Shown here: positions 1 through 8,775 of the stretch, in pieces
How the letters are laid out: each line of letters opens with the position of its first letter
Position numbering within the stretch: position 1 is the first letter of the stretch
NCBI RefSeq assembly: GCF_004771005.1
Contig: NZ_RQHV01000023.1
Coordinates: forward strand, 1-39,163
Direction: 5' to 3'
Origin: Leptospira ilyithenensis
Lineage (GTDB): Bacteria > Spirochaetota > Leptospiria > Leptospirales > Leptospiraceae
DNA: 39,163 bases
Made by a program: the position numbers and the translations under genes
The notes under the pieces: generated by a model
Databases searched by the model: none
The model's input: the letters and a program-made list of their open reading frames with translations, nothing else
What the model was told of the DNA's origin: nothing

Positions 1-107
1 ACCGCACCTGCAAAAAACAGTGAGAATACAAAGGAAAAAAGCGCGAGCGCGCCTTGTGTTTTTGTGAATCCTGTGAACCTTTGTTCAGATGGGTTTTCTG
101 TTTGCAT
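1..107 (-). CDS. N-terminus of a membrane or exported protein, cut by the window edge
   Basis: An open frame starts at an ATG whose complement is at 105-107 and runs leftwards off the window without a stop (35 codons). The first 19 residues are polar (MQTENPSEQRF...). They are followed by a hydrophobic stretch rich in Leu, Phe, Ala and Val (ALALFSFVFSLFFAGA), as expected of a first membrane segment or signal anchor. The start is preceded by only a weak AGG. It is divergent to the peptidase gene at 387. The function cannot be told from so short a piece. Confidence 0.5.
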   Translation of the reverse strand, partial: MQTENPSEQRFTGFTKTQGALALFSFVFSLFFAGA

Positions 108-216
108 GGGGGACCTACGATTTGGTCAGCTAAGCCGTATTAAAGCGAGAAGTCAAAAAATTATGGAATTGCGGCGATCATTTTTTATTGGAATTTTCTC
201 GTTTTTTAGAAAAAAA

Positions 217-254
217 TTTCCCTTTTTGGAGGGGATGGATTTGGCAAAAAGGGA
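217..254. other. Inverted repeat in the intergenic region before the M3 peptidase
   Basis: TCCCTTTTT at 219-227 pairs perfectly with AAAAAGGGA at 246-254 around an 18-base loop. It lies between two divergent genes and could be a protein-binding site or part of the 5' leader of the peptidase gene. No function is shown by the sequence. Confidence 0.3.
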
Positions 255-308
255 TTTTCAAGTGAGTGAGATGTTTCCCTTCGGTGGCGGAGGCCAGGGA
301 CGGCCGAA

Positions 309-346
309 GCTTTTTCGTCGGAACAGGATGTTCCGCGAAAAAGAGC
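309..346. other. Strong hairpin about 40 bases upstream of the oligopeptidase start
   Basis: The arms 309-324 and 330-346 form a stem of about 15 pairs with single-base bulges (CGGAAC/GTTCCG inside CTTTTTCG/CGAAAAAG) and a 5-base loop AGGAT. There is no U-tract on the + side. It could be a leader hairpin, an RNase target, or a palindromic operator (core GGAACAGGATGTTCC). Confidence 0.4.
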
Positions 347-386
347 GAGGAACATCGAACGTTTTAGTCTAAAGATCAGAGGCAAT

Positions 387-2333
387 ATGTTTCCAGAATT
401 CAAGAGCGACAATTTATCAGAAAAAGAAAAATCCATAGAATCCAAAATGGAGTCCAACAAAAAAGAAGTAGATTCCCTTTTAAAGAACTCTCCTCTCAGT
501 TTTGCCAATTTTTTAAAACCGTATCAAACGATTCATACCGAACTTTCCGATCTTAGCACGGAACTTTCTCATATCCATTCCGTCAAAAACAGCGAAGAGT
601 CTCAAGCCATCTACACCAGAGTGATTCCCAAACTAACAGAGTATTATACGGACTTGGGTCAAAACGAATCCGTATACAATGCTTTTCTCGAAATTCAAAA
701 ATCGGACACAACACTTACCAAAGAACAGAAAAAAGTTTTGGATAATGAAATCAGAGATTTTAGTTTGTCAGGTGTAGGACTTGCACAAGATAAAAAAGAC
801 AAACTAAAAGATCTGCGCATCCGTCATTCAGAACTCACCAATCAATTTTCGCAGAATGTATTGAATGCCACAAATTCCTTTGAGATGATTCTTTCGGAAG
901 ACGATGTAAAAGGAATGCCGGAAGGAGAACTCGTTACGGCAAAGACGGAAGACGGCAAATACAAATTCACATTACAATTTCCTAGTTACATTGCTTACAT
1001 GACTTACGGACCGAACCGGGCAAAAAGAAAGGAACTTTACAAAGCATATTCCACCCGTGCTCCCGAAAACGGCAAAATTCTGGAAGAAATATTAAAGATC
1101 AAAAAAGAAGAAGCGAGTCTCTTGGATTTCAAAAATTATTCGGAACTCAGTCTTGCTACAAAAGTAGCGGACACCCCGGAACAGGTATTAGGTTTTCTTC
1201 GCAACCTTTCCGCAAAAGCAAAGCCGATTGCTGAAAAAGAACTGAAAACACTAAAAGACTTCGCCAAAAAACTAGGACAGGAAGAAATCGAATCCGCTGA
1301 TCTGATGTTTTATTCTGAACAATTGAAAAAAGAAACCTTCGACTACGAAGAGGAAAAATACCGCCCTTATCTGGAAAAAGAATCCGTTACCAAAGGAACC
1401 TTCCAATTTTTGGAATCTTTGCTAGGTATTCAATTCAAAGAAGTGCAAACTCCCGTTTGGCATCCGTCTGTTTTCTGTTATGATCTGGTCATCGACAAGG
1501 AAGTGAGGTCAAGGCTCTATCTGGATTTGGAAGCGAGAAAAGACAAAAAAGGCGGAGCGTGGATGAACAATTGGAAGGCCCATTTTATCGATGAAAAAGG
1601 AAAGGAAACTCTCCCGATCGCATTTGTAATAGGAAACTTTCCCGCTGCCACCAAAGACCATCCGTCTTTACTCAAACCGAATGACGTAGTCACATTATTT
1701 CACGAATTGGGTCATGCACTCCATCATCTTCTCTCGCGAGTGGAAGAAGCATTTGTCAGCGGGGTCAACGGAGTTGAATGGGACGCAGTCGAATTTCCTT
1801 CCCAGTTTTTGGAAAATTTCGCCTATGAACCGAAAGTGCTCACTCTCTTCGCCAAACATTACCAGACGGGAGAGACTATACCTCAGTCCTTTATCGACGT
1901 GATGGTAAATGCAAAAAATTTCCAATCCGCTATGGGAGTTGTCCGTCAATTGGAATTTGCCATCTTCGATATGCTCATCCATTTGGAATCTCCGAACGAA
2001 GAAGGTGTGCAGAAGATCTTAGAACAGGTCAGAGACGAAGTGAGTGTTATCAAACCGCCTGCTTACAACCGTTTCCAGAATTCATTCTCTCATATCTTTG
2101 CAGGTGGTTATGCGGCGGGGTATTATTCCTACAAATGGGCTGAGTTGCTATCCGCAAACGCTTACTTCTCCTTTGTAGACAAAGGAGTGTTCGATTTGGA
2201 ATTAGCGGAACATTTTCGTAAAACGGTTCTTGAAAAAGGCGGTTCCGAAAATGCGATGGTATTATTCCGGGATTTTTACGGAAAAGATCCCGAGATTGAA
2301 GCCTTACTCCGGCTGAACGGGATTGCGGCCTAA
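387..2333 (+). CDS. prlC: Oligopeptidase A-type M3 zinc metallopeptidase
   Basis: Cytosolic zinc peptidase of family M3 that trims short peptides, including cleaved signal peptides. The zinc motif HELGH is at residues 439-443, and the third ligand is predicted to be Glu469, 25 residues after the motif in VEFPSQ, matching thimet oligopeptidase spacing. The C-terminal M3 signature GGYAAGYYSYKWAE is present near residue 575. At 648 residues it is close to E. coli OpdA (680). No signal peptide is visible. ATG 387 has AGAGG a few bases upstream. Its last 30 bases overlap the convergent SCO1 gene. Family assignment is firm; substrates are inferred from the family. Confidence 0.9.
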   Translation: MFPEFKSDNLSEKEKSIESKMESNKKEVDSLLKNSPLSFANFLKPYQTIHTELSDLSTELSHIHSVKNSEESQAIYTRVIPKLTEYYTDLGQNESVYNAFLEIQKSDTTLTKEQKKVLDNEIRDFSLSGVGLAQDKKDKLKDLRIRHSELTNQFSQNVLNATNSFEMILSEDDVKGMPEGELVTAKTEDGKYKFTLQFPSYIAYMTYGPNRAKRKELYKAYSTRAPENGKILEEILKIKKEEASLLDFKNYSELSLATKVADTPEQVLGFLRNLSAKAKPIAEKELKTLKDFAKKLGQEEIESADLMFYSEQLKKETFDYEEEKYRPYLEKESVTKGTFQFLESLLGIQFKEVQTPVWHPSVFCYDLVIDKEVRSRLYLDLEARKDKKGGAWMNNWKAHFIDEKGKETLPIAFVIGNFPAATKDHPSLLKPNDVVTLFHELGHALHHLLSRVEEAFVSGVNGVEWDAVEFPSQFLENFAYEPKVLTLFAKHYQTGETIPQSFIDVMVNAKNFQSAMGVVRQLEFAIFDMLIHLESPNEEGVQKILEQVRDEVSVIKPPAYNRFQNSFSHIFAGGYAAGYYSYKWAELLSANAYFSFVDKGVFDLELAEHFRKTVLEKGGSENAMVLFRDFYGKDPEIEALLRLNGIAA

Positions 2334-2894
2334 GGACTCGATGGTTTTTGCAAAGGTTTCCGCATCTTCCGTAGATTTCAAAAGCTTTCTTGTTTTCCGA
2401 TTTCCGTCCAGAACATAAACATAAGTGGAATGATCGATCGTTCCGTCTTTTGTTTCCTCTACGAAGGCAGCATACTGTTTCACCAAACGATTGGTAGTTG
2501 CCTGATCGAAAGAAAATCCGGAAACGTTTTTTAGAAAAAAACTTACGTATTTCTGAACCGTTTCCGGACTGTCCCGCAAAGGATCAATGGAGATAAAAAC
2601 AGTTCGAAAGGAACTCTTTGTTTTTTCATCTAACATCTGTTCTGCGTTCTTGATTTTGGACAACATATTCGGACAAAAATCGGGACAGTATGTGTATCCG
2701 AAAAATACAAGCAACACTGGTTCCTTGAAATCCTTCAAAGATACCAATTTTCCTGATTTATCCTTTTCGGAAAAATCTCCGCCCAAGGGAAGTTCGCTGA
2801 ATTCAAGCGATGGTTTGCAACTGACAAAAAGAAAACAAAAAGAAAGACTTAACAATAGAATGCGAATGCAAAAACCGGCAAAAAAATTTTTCAT
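2304..2894 (-). CDS. SCO1/SenC copper chaperone lipoprotein
   Basis: Thioredoxin-fold protein that delivers copper to, or reduces the thiols of, the CuA site of cytochrome oxidase. The copper motif CPDFC gives Cys70 and Cys74, and the conserved His155 lies in DHSTYVYV. The open frame extends to 2975, but starting at ATG 2894 gives a clean lipoprotein signal (hydrophobic run ending FLFVSC, lipid Cys26) and a 31-base gap to the gene before. The longer start would overlap the PCuAC gene and hide the signal peptide. The product has 196 residues and is probably anchored on the periplasmic side. It lies directly downstream of a PCuAC gene, the usual partner in CuA assembly. Confidence 0.85.
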   Translation of the reverse strand: MKNFFAGFCIRILLLSLSFCFLFVSCKPSLEFSELPLGGDFSEKDKSGKLVSLKDFKEPVLLVFFGYTYCPDFCPNMLSKIKNAEQMLDEKTKSSFRTVFISIDPLRDSPETVQKYVSFFLKNVSGFSFDQATTNRLVKQYAAFVEETKDGTIDHSTYVYVLDGNRKTRKLLKSTEDAETFAKTIESLGRNPVQPE

Positions 2895-2925
2895 ATAATC
2901 TGCTAAAACCGAAGCCGCTCCTAAA

Positions 2926-3387
2926 CTACTTAACCGCAGCATCCCAAACCAGCGTCTCTCCATTTGACAGAACAAAGTAGATCCGGACTGTCTCGGATAT
3001 CTTTTTCTTTTTACCGATGAGCATCAAATGATTTCCCCCTTTGTCCAAAAGGATTTCTTTTCCCGACGGGAGTGGAATGGGAAAATCCACTTTCCTCATC
3101 TTGGCGATCCCATCTTCCAAACTGGAAGTATGCCATTCAACGGTTTCATACCCTTCCGCACGAATCTCTCTAACCTCCGTATCAGCATCTCTTAAATTTG
3201 TAATTTTCCCGTAACCCGCAGTGACTGTAGCGGATTCATGGATTTTTCTGACCCGAAAGCCCGCCAGGATTCCGGATTCTTCTTTTTGAACCAACAATTC
3301 CTCTGTCACATTTGTACATGAAAAGTACAAATTGACTTGAAGTAGAAAGAGAATTGTCAAAATGATTGTATTTAAATTTCGAAACAA
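2926..3387 (-). CDS. PCuAC-domain periplasmic copper chaperone, putative lipoprotein
   Basis: Member of the PCuAC (DUF461) family, which binds Cu(I) in the periplasm and passes it to the CuA centre. The full H-x10-M-x22-H-x-M copper motif is present as His86, Met97, His120 and Met122. An N-terminal hydrophobic segment ends at LYFSC, with Cys24 as the likely lipidation site. The start is TTG at 3387, only 9 bases from the divergent ATG of the hydrolase gene, so the promoters of the two genes must overlap the opposite gene or each other. A 31-base gap leads to the SCO1 gene, which supports a two-gene copper operon. Confidence 0.85.
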   Translation of the reverse strand: MFRNLNTIILTILFLLQVNLYFSCTNVTEELLVQKEESGILAGFRVRKIHESATVTAGYGKITNLRDADTEVREIRAEGYETVEWHTSSLEDGIAKMRKVDFPIPLPSGKEILLDKGGNHLMLIGKKKKISETVRIYFVLSNGETLVWDAAVK

Positions 3388-3396
3388 GAGAACCCC

Positions 3397-4425
3397 ATGA
3401 AAATTTTTGGAAAATGGATTACCGCAATTTTACTTATCCTTACCTCCTTTTTAACAACTACGTATTTTTTAAACCAGCCAAATTATAACTTCCAACCGGA
3501 ATCTGCAAATCTGCCGTTCGATTCTTACTTTCAAAAGGAATTGGAAGCCAGTAAAAACGAAGGAACCAAAGAAGGAAACGAAGAGCGACTGATTCGATTT
3601 AGCGAGGAAAAAACACCCATCGGCATTTTGTACATCCACGGATTCGGAGCAAGCCGTGCGGAAGGGGAGGAAGTCATGGACAAAGTCGCAGACTACTTCC
3701 AAGCAAACACTTATTACGTGCGTCTGCCCGGTCACGGAACCAATGTGGAAGATCATCTGAACACTCCTTTCCAATCTTATCTCCAGGACGCTGAGACGGC
3801 ACTTCTCGAATCCACTCAGTTAGGTGAAAAACTTGTTTTGGTAGGAACGAGCATGGGCGGACTTATCTCATCCTATTTGGCGGCAAAGTATCCGGACAAA
3901 ATTGCAGCAGTTATCCTTGCTTCTCCGTTTTATAATTTTTCCGACCCGTCTGCAAATTTATACAAATTCACATGGGGTTCCACATTCGTTGATTTGGTTT
4001 TAGGTAAGATTCGCAAATCTGCGGAACTGGATCCGAAAGACCAGTCTTATAAATTTTGGTATAAAAACCAATATTACGGAGCGGTTCAAAATCTAATGAA
4101 CCTGAAAAGATTCATAGATCAGGAAAATCCTCTTTCCCGCATCGAAGAACCGGTATTAGTTTTCTATTATTATAAATCGGAAGAAGAACAGGATAGATCA
4201 GCCTCAGTTTCCGCAATGGTTTCCGGATTTGAAAAAATCCAATCCGGACCGAAAGCAAATCCGCTTAACAAAATAGTAAAAGTGGAAAAAGGAGCGCATG
4301 TTCTTTTGTCCAAGTATTCCGAGACAGACAAACCTTTGTTATTTCAGGAAATCACGGAGTTCATAACAAAAACGACTGGTGCGGTGCAGGCCAAGCCGAA
4401 CAATTCAAAGAAGGCCAAACGATAA
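3397..4425 (+). CDS. Alpha/beta hydrolase with N-terminal membrane anchor (monoacylglycerol lipase or esterase type)
   Basis: A signal-anchor (residues 5-25) is followed by an alpha/beta hydrolase fold. The oxyanion HGFGAS is at 81-86, the nucleophile elbow GTSMGG has Ser152, and the likely catalytic His is His301 (KGAHVLLS). The third member of the triad is probably Asp266 in EEEQDRSAS, where related lipases have GxxD; that region is unusually Tyr-rich. Probably a membrane-attached carboxylesterase or lipase facing the periplasm. The exact substrate is unknown. The C-terminus is Lys-rich and overlaps the convergent kinase gene by 21 bases. Confidence 0.75.
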   Translation: MKIFGKWITAILLILTSFLTTTYFLNQPNYNFQPESANLPFDSYFQKELEASKNEGTKEGNEERLIRFSEEKTPIGILYIHGFGASRAEGEEVMDKVADYFQANTYYVRLPGHGTNVEDHLNTPFQSYLQDAETALLESTQLGEKLVLVGTSMGGLISSYLAAKYPDKIAAVILASPFYNFSDPSANLYKFTWGSTFVDLVLGKIRKSAELDPKDQSYKFWYKNQYYGAVQNLMNLKRFIDQENPLSRIEEPVLVFYYYKSEEEQDRSASVSAMVSGFEKIQSGPKANPLNKIVKVEKGAHVLLSKYSETDKPLLFQEITEFITKTTGAVQAKPNNSKKAKR

Positions 4426-6378
4426 TAAAATAGATTCGTAAAGTTCATCGATGGATATTGGTTTGGTTCGAACCAATATCCCTTCCTTTTCCAATGTTTC
4501 CAAATCCACACCTTCTGCATTTCCCGTATACAACACCGCAGATAGATTCGGTGATTTTTCCCTTAGCTTTCGAATCAAATTCAACCCGTTGATGTCTTTC
4601 ATTCTATAATCGGAGAGAACGAAATCAGGTAGTTCTTGTTTGGAATATTCCAAAGCTGCAATGGAAGATTCGAATAGAAGCGGTTCAATGTTTTTTAAAG
4701 AAAGAACCGTTGCAATGGATTCGCGTGCAGGTTCATCGTCTTCCACAATCCAGATTTTCTTTTTGGACACTATATCCCAGTGGGAGCCAGCATTACCGGA
4801 ATTCACATTCGGCAAAGGAAGAGGCGCCGCAGAGATTTCTTTTTCCAAAGGAAGATCAATCAAAAGTACCAAACCAATTTCGGAATGTTTTTCAAGCCTC
4901 ACCTCTCCGCCCCAATTTTTCACATAACGATTGAGCAAATGAAGTCCTTTCCATTTGATTTCTTCCTCTTCAAAAATGGATTTTTGCATAAAATCATTTA
5001 TGGAAAGATTCGATACGGCAAGTCCCGTAAATTCCAAAGAAATCAAAACCCTATCTTCCAATGAATCCGCCTGCGACCAGGGGATTTGTTTTGTGGAAAG
5101 ATGAATCAGTCCTTCTTTTTTGTCTTCCCAAGAAAAAATGGAACCTATCACAAGTTCGCCGATTAACTTGCAAATGCGAACCGGATCTATTTTTACAAAA
5201 AGAGGATCGAAAGAGAAAGAACATTCCAATTGCACGTTTTTCGGAATCTCGGCAAGAAGGATGGGAATGTTCGATTCCAAGATGGATGAGATCTCCACGA
5301 TAGAGATCGCTTCTTCATCCGTTTTTTTGGAAAACCGGATGATACGATGAATCATAGAACGCGCGCTATTCGCCGCCATTCCTATCTTTTCCAGATAATC
5401 GAATAATTTATCTTTGGAGGAAGAAATATCCTGTTTGGAAAGAATTTCCCTTCCCAACTGGGAAAATACATGTATGGGTTGCAGATAATTGTTCAAGTCG
5501 TGAGCGAGATTCCCCGCCAGATTTCCGATCGTTTCCATTTTTTGAGAATGTAAATTATAAGATTCGATTTGTTTTTTTTCAGTTAAATCATCCAAGAGCA
5601 GATAATAAAAATTGGGTCTGCCTTCGGAGTTTCGAAAAATATTTGTTCGGCGGTAAATATTAATCCGCCTTCCGTCCTTTCTATACAAAACAGATTCTCC
5701 GAATTCCATTCCGTCCCCCATAAGGGAAAAATAATCCTTTTCCTCTTTCGTAAGGCCGATCTTATTCACACGTTTCATATTCAGAAAAGTCAGGTCTTCG
5801 ATCGAATAGCCCGTGATCTCCGTAAAACGGGCATTAACTCTAAAATATCCGCCTTCCCAGTCTTGCAGCGCCATCCCCAGAGATGCGTTTTCAAAAAGAC
5901 TTACCGAAAATTGAATTTGTTCCCGGATATTGTCCTCGTTAATTTTTTGATTGGTAACATCATTCACATATCCGATTCCTAAAATCTGATCCGAAACCTG
6001 AGATAGGTTTACCGATTTTTCATTGAAGTGAAACCAGCGTGGGTGTTCCCCTTTTTCCAGTAAAAATCGAATATCAAATTCGATTCTAGTGCCTGCAGGT
6101 GATTTGGTCAGAGACTTGGTTTGGGACTGCCAAAGAGGTTTGTCCTCTTTATGAATCAAAGAAAGTAGTTCTGATTTTGCGGCGAGACTCGGGGCACCCG
6201 AAACTCCAAAGGTTTTCTGAAAATATTCGTTTGTGAACAATAGTTTTCCGGAAACGATTTCAAATAGATAGATTCCGCCGGAATAAGTTTCCGGTAACAA
6301 TCGAAAGAAATCTATCATTCCGCTTGATTCCTGACTCATTTGCATAGATATTGTAACTAAGAGGAAATTATGCTCCAA
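4405..6378 (-). CDS. PAS-PAS hybrid histidine kinase with degenerate ATPase domain and C-terminal receiver
   Basis: Cytosolic signalling protein with no membrane segments. It has two PAS-like domains (about residues 30-145 and 160-270), a dimerisation/phospho-acceptor helix with His293 in AHDLNN, an HATPase-like region (about 360-510), and a receiver (about 541-655). The receiver looks intact: Asp547/548, phospho-acceptor Asp590, Thr618, Lys639. In the ATPase region the N-box Asn is replaced (GELVIGSIF, Gly412), and no DxGxG G1 box can be found (LEFTGLAVSN), so ATP binding is doubtful. The longest frame begins at TTG 6378, inside the divergent tatA start region. ATG 6345 or 6339 are equally likely starts, and none has a clear ribosome site. 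Confidence 0.8.
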   Translation of the reverse strand: MEHNFLLVTISMQMSQESSGMIDFFRLLPETYSGGIYLFEIVSGKLLFTNEYFQKTFGVSGAPSLAAKSELLSLIHKEDKPLWQSQTKSLTKSPAGTRIEFDIRFLLEKGEHPRWFHFNEKSVNLSQVSDQILGIGYVNDVTNQKINEDNIREQIQFSVSLFENASLGMALQDWEGGYFRVNARFTEITGYSIEDLTFLNMKRVNKIGLTKEEKDYFSLMGDGMEFGESVLYRKDGRRINIYRRTNIFRNSEGRPNFYYLLLDDLTEKKQIESYNLHSQKMETIGNLAGNLAHDLNNYLQPIHVFSQLGREILSKQDISSSKDKLFDYLEKIGMAANSARSMIHRIIRFSKKTDEEAISIVEISSILESNIPILLAEIPKNVQLECSFSFDPLFVKIDPVRICKLIGELVIGSIFSWEDKKEGLIHLSTKQIPWSQADSLEDRVLISLEFTGLAVSNLSINDFMQKSIFEEEEIKWKGLHLLNRYVKNWGGEVRLEKHSEIGLVLLIDLPLEKEISAAPLPLPNVNSGNAGSHWDIVSKKKIWIVEDDEPARESIATVLSLKNIEPLLFESSIAALEYSKQELPDFVLSDYRMKDINGLNLIRKLREKSPNLSAVLYTGNAEGVDLETLEKEGILVRTKPISIDELYESILLSFGLL

Positions 6379-6630
6379 ATTCCTATTTCTTTTCTACCCC
6401 CACTTGCTTTTTTCAATCTTGGTCCTTGGGAAATTGCACTCATCGTTTTTTTGGCACTGCTTTTTTTTGGTGGCAAACGCCTTCCTTCGCTTGCAAAGGA
6501 TCTAGGCTCAGGCATCAAAGAATTTCGCAAATCCTTAACGGGTTCTACAGACGATGAGCCTACCAGTTCGATTCCTCAAAATGAATCCCTGGAAAAAGAA
6601 ACTACCAAACCGAAAAAGAAAAAAGCATAA
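6370..6630 (+). CDS. tatA: Sec-independent translocase subunit TatA
   Basis: Pore-forming subunit of the twin-arginine export machine, which moves folded proteins across the inner membrane. It shows the typical short N-terminus, one membrane helix (about residues 17-34, GPWEIALIVFLALLFFG), the hinge Phe-Gly-Gly, and an amphipathic helix KRLPSLAKDLGSGIKEFRKS. A charged tail ends in a Lys cluster. At 86 residues it has the normal TatA/B size. AGAGGAAATT just before ATG 6370 is a good ribosome site. tatC follows after 12 bases. No separate tatB is visible, so this protein may serve both roles (inference). Confidence 0.92.
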   Translation: MLQIPISFLPPLAFFNLGPWEIALIVFLALLFFGGKRLPSLAKDLGSGIKEFRKSLTGSTDDEPTSSIPQNESLEKETTKPKKKKA

Positions 6631-6642
6631 ATTCGATAAGCC

Positions 6643-7434
6643 TTGGCGAAAGTAAAAAAAACAAAACCACTTCCCCTACCCGAAAATTCAGAAATTAGGG
6701 AAAAAGTCATGACCCTGGGCGAACATTTGGAAGAACTTCGACAGAGGCTTATATATTCCATGTTAGTCATTTTTACCTTTATGGTGGTGACTTTGTATTT
6801 TGGGGCGGAGATCCATTCCATTTTGATCAGCCCCTACCGGGCAGTGCTTGGTCCCAACGCCCATTTTTTCCAAATCCAGCTGATGGCGCCGTTTATTATC
6901 TATCTGAAAACTTCGTTTTTACTGTCCGTGCTCGTGGCGTTGCCGATTTTACTTTTTATCCTTTGGGGGTTTATCGTTCCGGCAGTGGACCCCAGAACGG
7001 AAAAATGGGGAAAGTTCATTATCTTATTTTCCACTCTTCTGTTTTGGTCGGGGCTACTACTTTGTTGGTTCACCGTTTTTGAAAATTTCTTAAGAGTCTT
7101 CCTGGTCGTTTTAAGACCGGAAGGGATCGATCCATATCTTCCAATAGATGAATATTATGATTTGTTTTTTAACCTTCATCTGGTTTTCGGAGCTTCGTTT
7201 CAACTGCCGATCGTATTGATTTTACTGGGAAGAATAGGGATACTCTCCTCCAGTTTTTTACTTTCCAAATGGAGAGAAGGGATTCTGATAATTGCTGTCG
7301 TTTCTGCGGTTCTTTCTCCGGGACCGGATGTATTTTCAATGATGATGTTGCTTGTGCCGTTGGCCTTTTTGTTTTTTGTATCAGCAATTTTGATGAAGAT
7401 ATTGGAACGATCGGATAAAAAACATGAATATTAG
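6643..7434 (+). CDS. tatC: Sec-independent translocase subunit TatC
   Basis: Twin-arginine signal receptor of the Tat translocon, a six-helix inner-membrane protein. Diagnostic features are the N-terminal [10 protein letters not shown], which contributes to twin-Arg recognition, several hydrophobic helices, and the late [16 protein letters not shown] block that corresponds to TPPD...Q in the family. The open frame starts at TTG 6643 with a Lys/Pro-rich extension. An alternative start at ATG 6709 ([10 protein letters not shown]) has AGGGA upstream and fits E. coli TatC better. The next gene overlaps its end by 11 bases, suggesting coupled translation of a three-gene unit. Confidence 0.92.
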   Translation: MAKVKKTKPLPLPENSEIREKVMTLGEHLEELRQRLIYSMLVIFTFMVVTLYFGAEIHSILISPYRAVLGPNAHFFQIQLMAPFIIYLKTSFLLSVLVALPILLFILWGFIVPAVDPRTEKWGKFIILFSTLLFWSGLLLCWFTVFENFLRVFLVVLRPEGIDPYLPIDEYYDLFFNLHLVFGASFQLPIVLILLGRIGILSSSFLLSKWREGILIIAVVSAVLSPGPDVFSMMMLLVPLAFLFFVSAILMKILERSDKKHEY

Positions 7435-8533
7435 AAAATTAAGCGTTCGCACTAAAATCCCGATCTTACTCGGATTATTCTCTTTCTGTTTATTTTTAAT
7501 TCTTTTTCTAGTATCCGAATTTGCTTTCCGACATTGGCAAAACCCAACAGGGAAAAGTACGATCGCATTTAAAATGTTGGGCCTGTATTTATCCCTTATA
7601 TTTGCAGGATGTGTTTCGGGACTCGCCTACTATCTATTAGGTTTTATTTATAAAATATTCCGTCACATCGCAAGTGAAATCCAACACAAAGACCCTTCCG
7701 CAAGTGAAGACAGGGCGGATGAGTTTACGGAAGAAACATCCATCATCCGTTCCATAAAACTCGCATTGTTCCAAGCGGGGAACGGAACTCTCGGTGGCAT
7801 TGGCAGTGAAGATCCGAATTGGGTGGAAACAAAGGCAACAAGCCTTCTGCGACTCATGCCAGATATAGAATTGAAGAAAATTCACGGCTGGGACGTCTCC
7901 GCCTACCCCAGTGTGGTTCGACATGCTAACAGTGATTACATGCGTATTCTGAAAACCAAAGACGGTTTTGTGGGAATCCTTGCTGGTCATTTAGAAGCGG
8001 GGATTACGGAAGCTTCCGAAAGATTGTTTGTTCACGGAATAATTTCCAGTTTCATTGATACGCAAGACACTACGGCACATGTCCTGACAAAAATAGAAAC
8101 TGCGCTCCGCAACCTTAACCTAACTGGTCTTAAACTATCGCTATTCGGAATCGGTGCGGAAAAAGACAAACTGCAATTTTTACATTTTATGGATATGCCG
8201 GTATTTCAGTTTTCCAAACAGGGAATCCAAGTCATAGAAGGAAGCGGAGACGACTCCTGGCACGCAATGCACGATCATGTGTTTTCCGTTGCAGACGGAA
8301 TCGAAGTGGGAGATTATCTGGTTTGGGGAAGTGATCGCACCTTACAAGAGTTTGGGCTAACATCTTTTGAAATCATGGAAGAATTTGTAGACTATCTTCT
8401 GGATCTAAATCCCAACTCTTCCAGGGAGATGCTTCTCGCTATCGCGAAAAAAATGCAAGGTCTGGGAAAGGAAAGAAACCTAACGAATCCTCTCGAAAAC
8501 CTAAGCATCTTTGTATTCCGAAGAACAAAGTAG
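7424..8533 (+). CDS. Membrane protein with a degenerate PP2C/SpoIIE-like cytosolic domain
   Basis: Two membrane helices (about residues 13-33 and 49-73) precede a soluble region of about 295 residues. From about residue 150 the pattern resembles the RsbU/SpoIIE PP2C phosphatases: [20 protein letters not shown] aligns with the family start, and [13 protein letters not shown] with the metal-binding GDVxGHG motif. The metal-binding Asp positions are not conserved (AGHLEAG), so catalysis is doubtful and a sensing or binding role is possible. It overlaps tatC by 11 bases and is probably co-expressed with tat. Its stop codon directly abuts the insertion sequence end at 8534. The family call is inference from motif shape. 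Confidence 0.55.
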   Translation: MNIRKLSVRTKIPILLGLFSFCLFLILFLVSEFAFRHWQNPTGKSTIAFKMLGLYLSLIFAGCVSGLAYYLLGFIYKIFRHIASEIQHKDPSASEDRADEFTEETSIIRSIKLALFQAGNGTLGGIGSEDPNWVETKATSLLRLMPDIELKKIHGWDVSAYPSVVRHANSDYMRILKTKDGFVGILAGHLEAGITEASERLFVHGIISSFIDTQDTTAHVLTKIETALRNLNLTGLKLSLFGIGAEKDKLQFLHFMDMPVFQFSKQGIQVIEGSGDDSWHAMHDHVFSVADGIEVGDYLVWGSDRTLQEFGLTSFEIMEEFVDYLLDLNPNSSREMLLAIAKKMQGLGKERNLTNPLENLSIFVFRRTK

Positions 8534-8638
8534 TGACCTCCCCAAAAAAGTGGACACCACCATTTAGGCAACTTTAGAACAAGAAAGGTTGCGATGAAAA
8601 GTAGAAAATAGCACAGTGCAGATTTCAGAAAGTAAGCA
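8534..8638 (+). mobile_element. Left end of a degraded IS3-family insertion sequence
   Basis: TGACCTCCCC followed by an AAAAAAGTGGACAC terminal-repeat-like stretch, then a leader and transposase start, match the element at 39037-39163 almost base for base. Shared blocks are AAAAAGTGGACAC, TAGGCAACTTTAGAACAAG and ATGAAAAGTAGAAAA. It begins at the base after the stop codon of the preceding gene. The rest of the element is gone: homology stops where the attC remnant begins, at about 8635-8642. Confidence 0.75.
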
Positions 8639-8640
8639 GT
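8594..8640 (+). pseudogene. IS3-family transposase OrfA start, truncated and interrupted
   Basis: This is the first 16 or so codons of an OrfA like the one at 39097, in the same frame without indels, but with a stop at codon 6 (TAG for CAA) and another at codon 14 (TAA for GAA). It then runs into attC sequence. It cannot encode a functional transposase. Confidence 0.75.
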
Positions 8641-8655
8641 AAGGCGTAGTTATGC
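8637..8655. repeat. Remnant of an integron-like attC site (right half only)
   Basis: GTAAGGC-GTA-GTTATGC matches the right-hand L' and R' boxes of the intact sites at 35328-38301 (GGTAAGGC, 3-base spacer, GTTAtac or GTTAgcc). The left half is missing and replaced by insertion sequence DNA. It lies 121 bases downstream of the 3' end of the RibD/DHFR-fold gene, on the same side of its gene as the intact sites are of theirs. Confidence 0.6.
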
Positions 8656-8775
8656 GTCCGTCTCCAGCTAATAGAGAGCGGTAGTTAGAAGAAAAATTAA
8701 ACAATGCATTAATAGCATACTCAATAATCGAGTATACCTCCTCCCACAGACAATTCTTAAGAGAAGAATTTTTCT

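Noticed and set aside
64..372. 102-codon + strand frame before the peptidase gene
   Set aside because: Low-complexity translation, covers two hairpins, and is antisense to the better-supported partial gene at 1-107.
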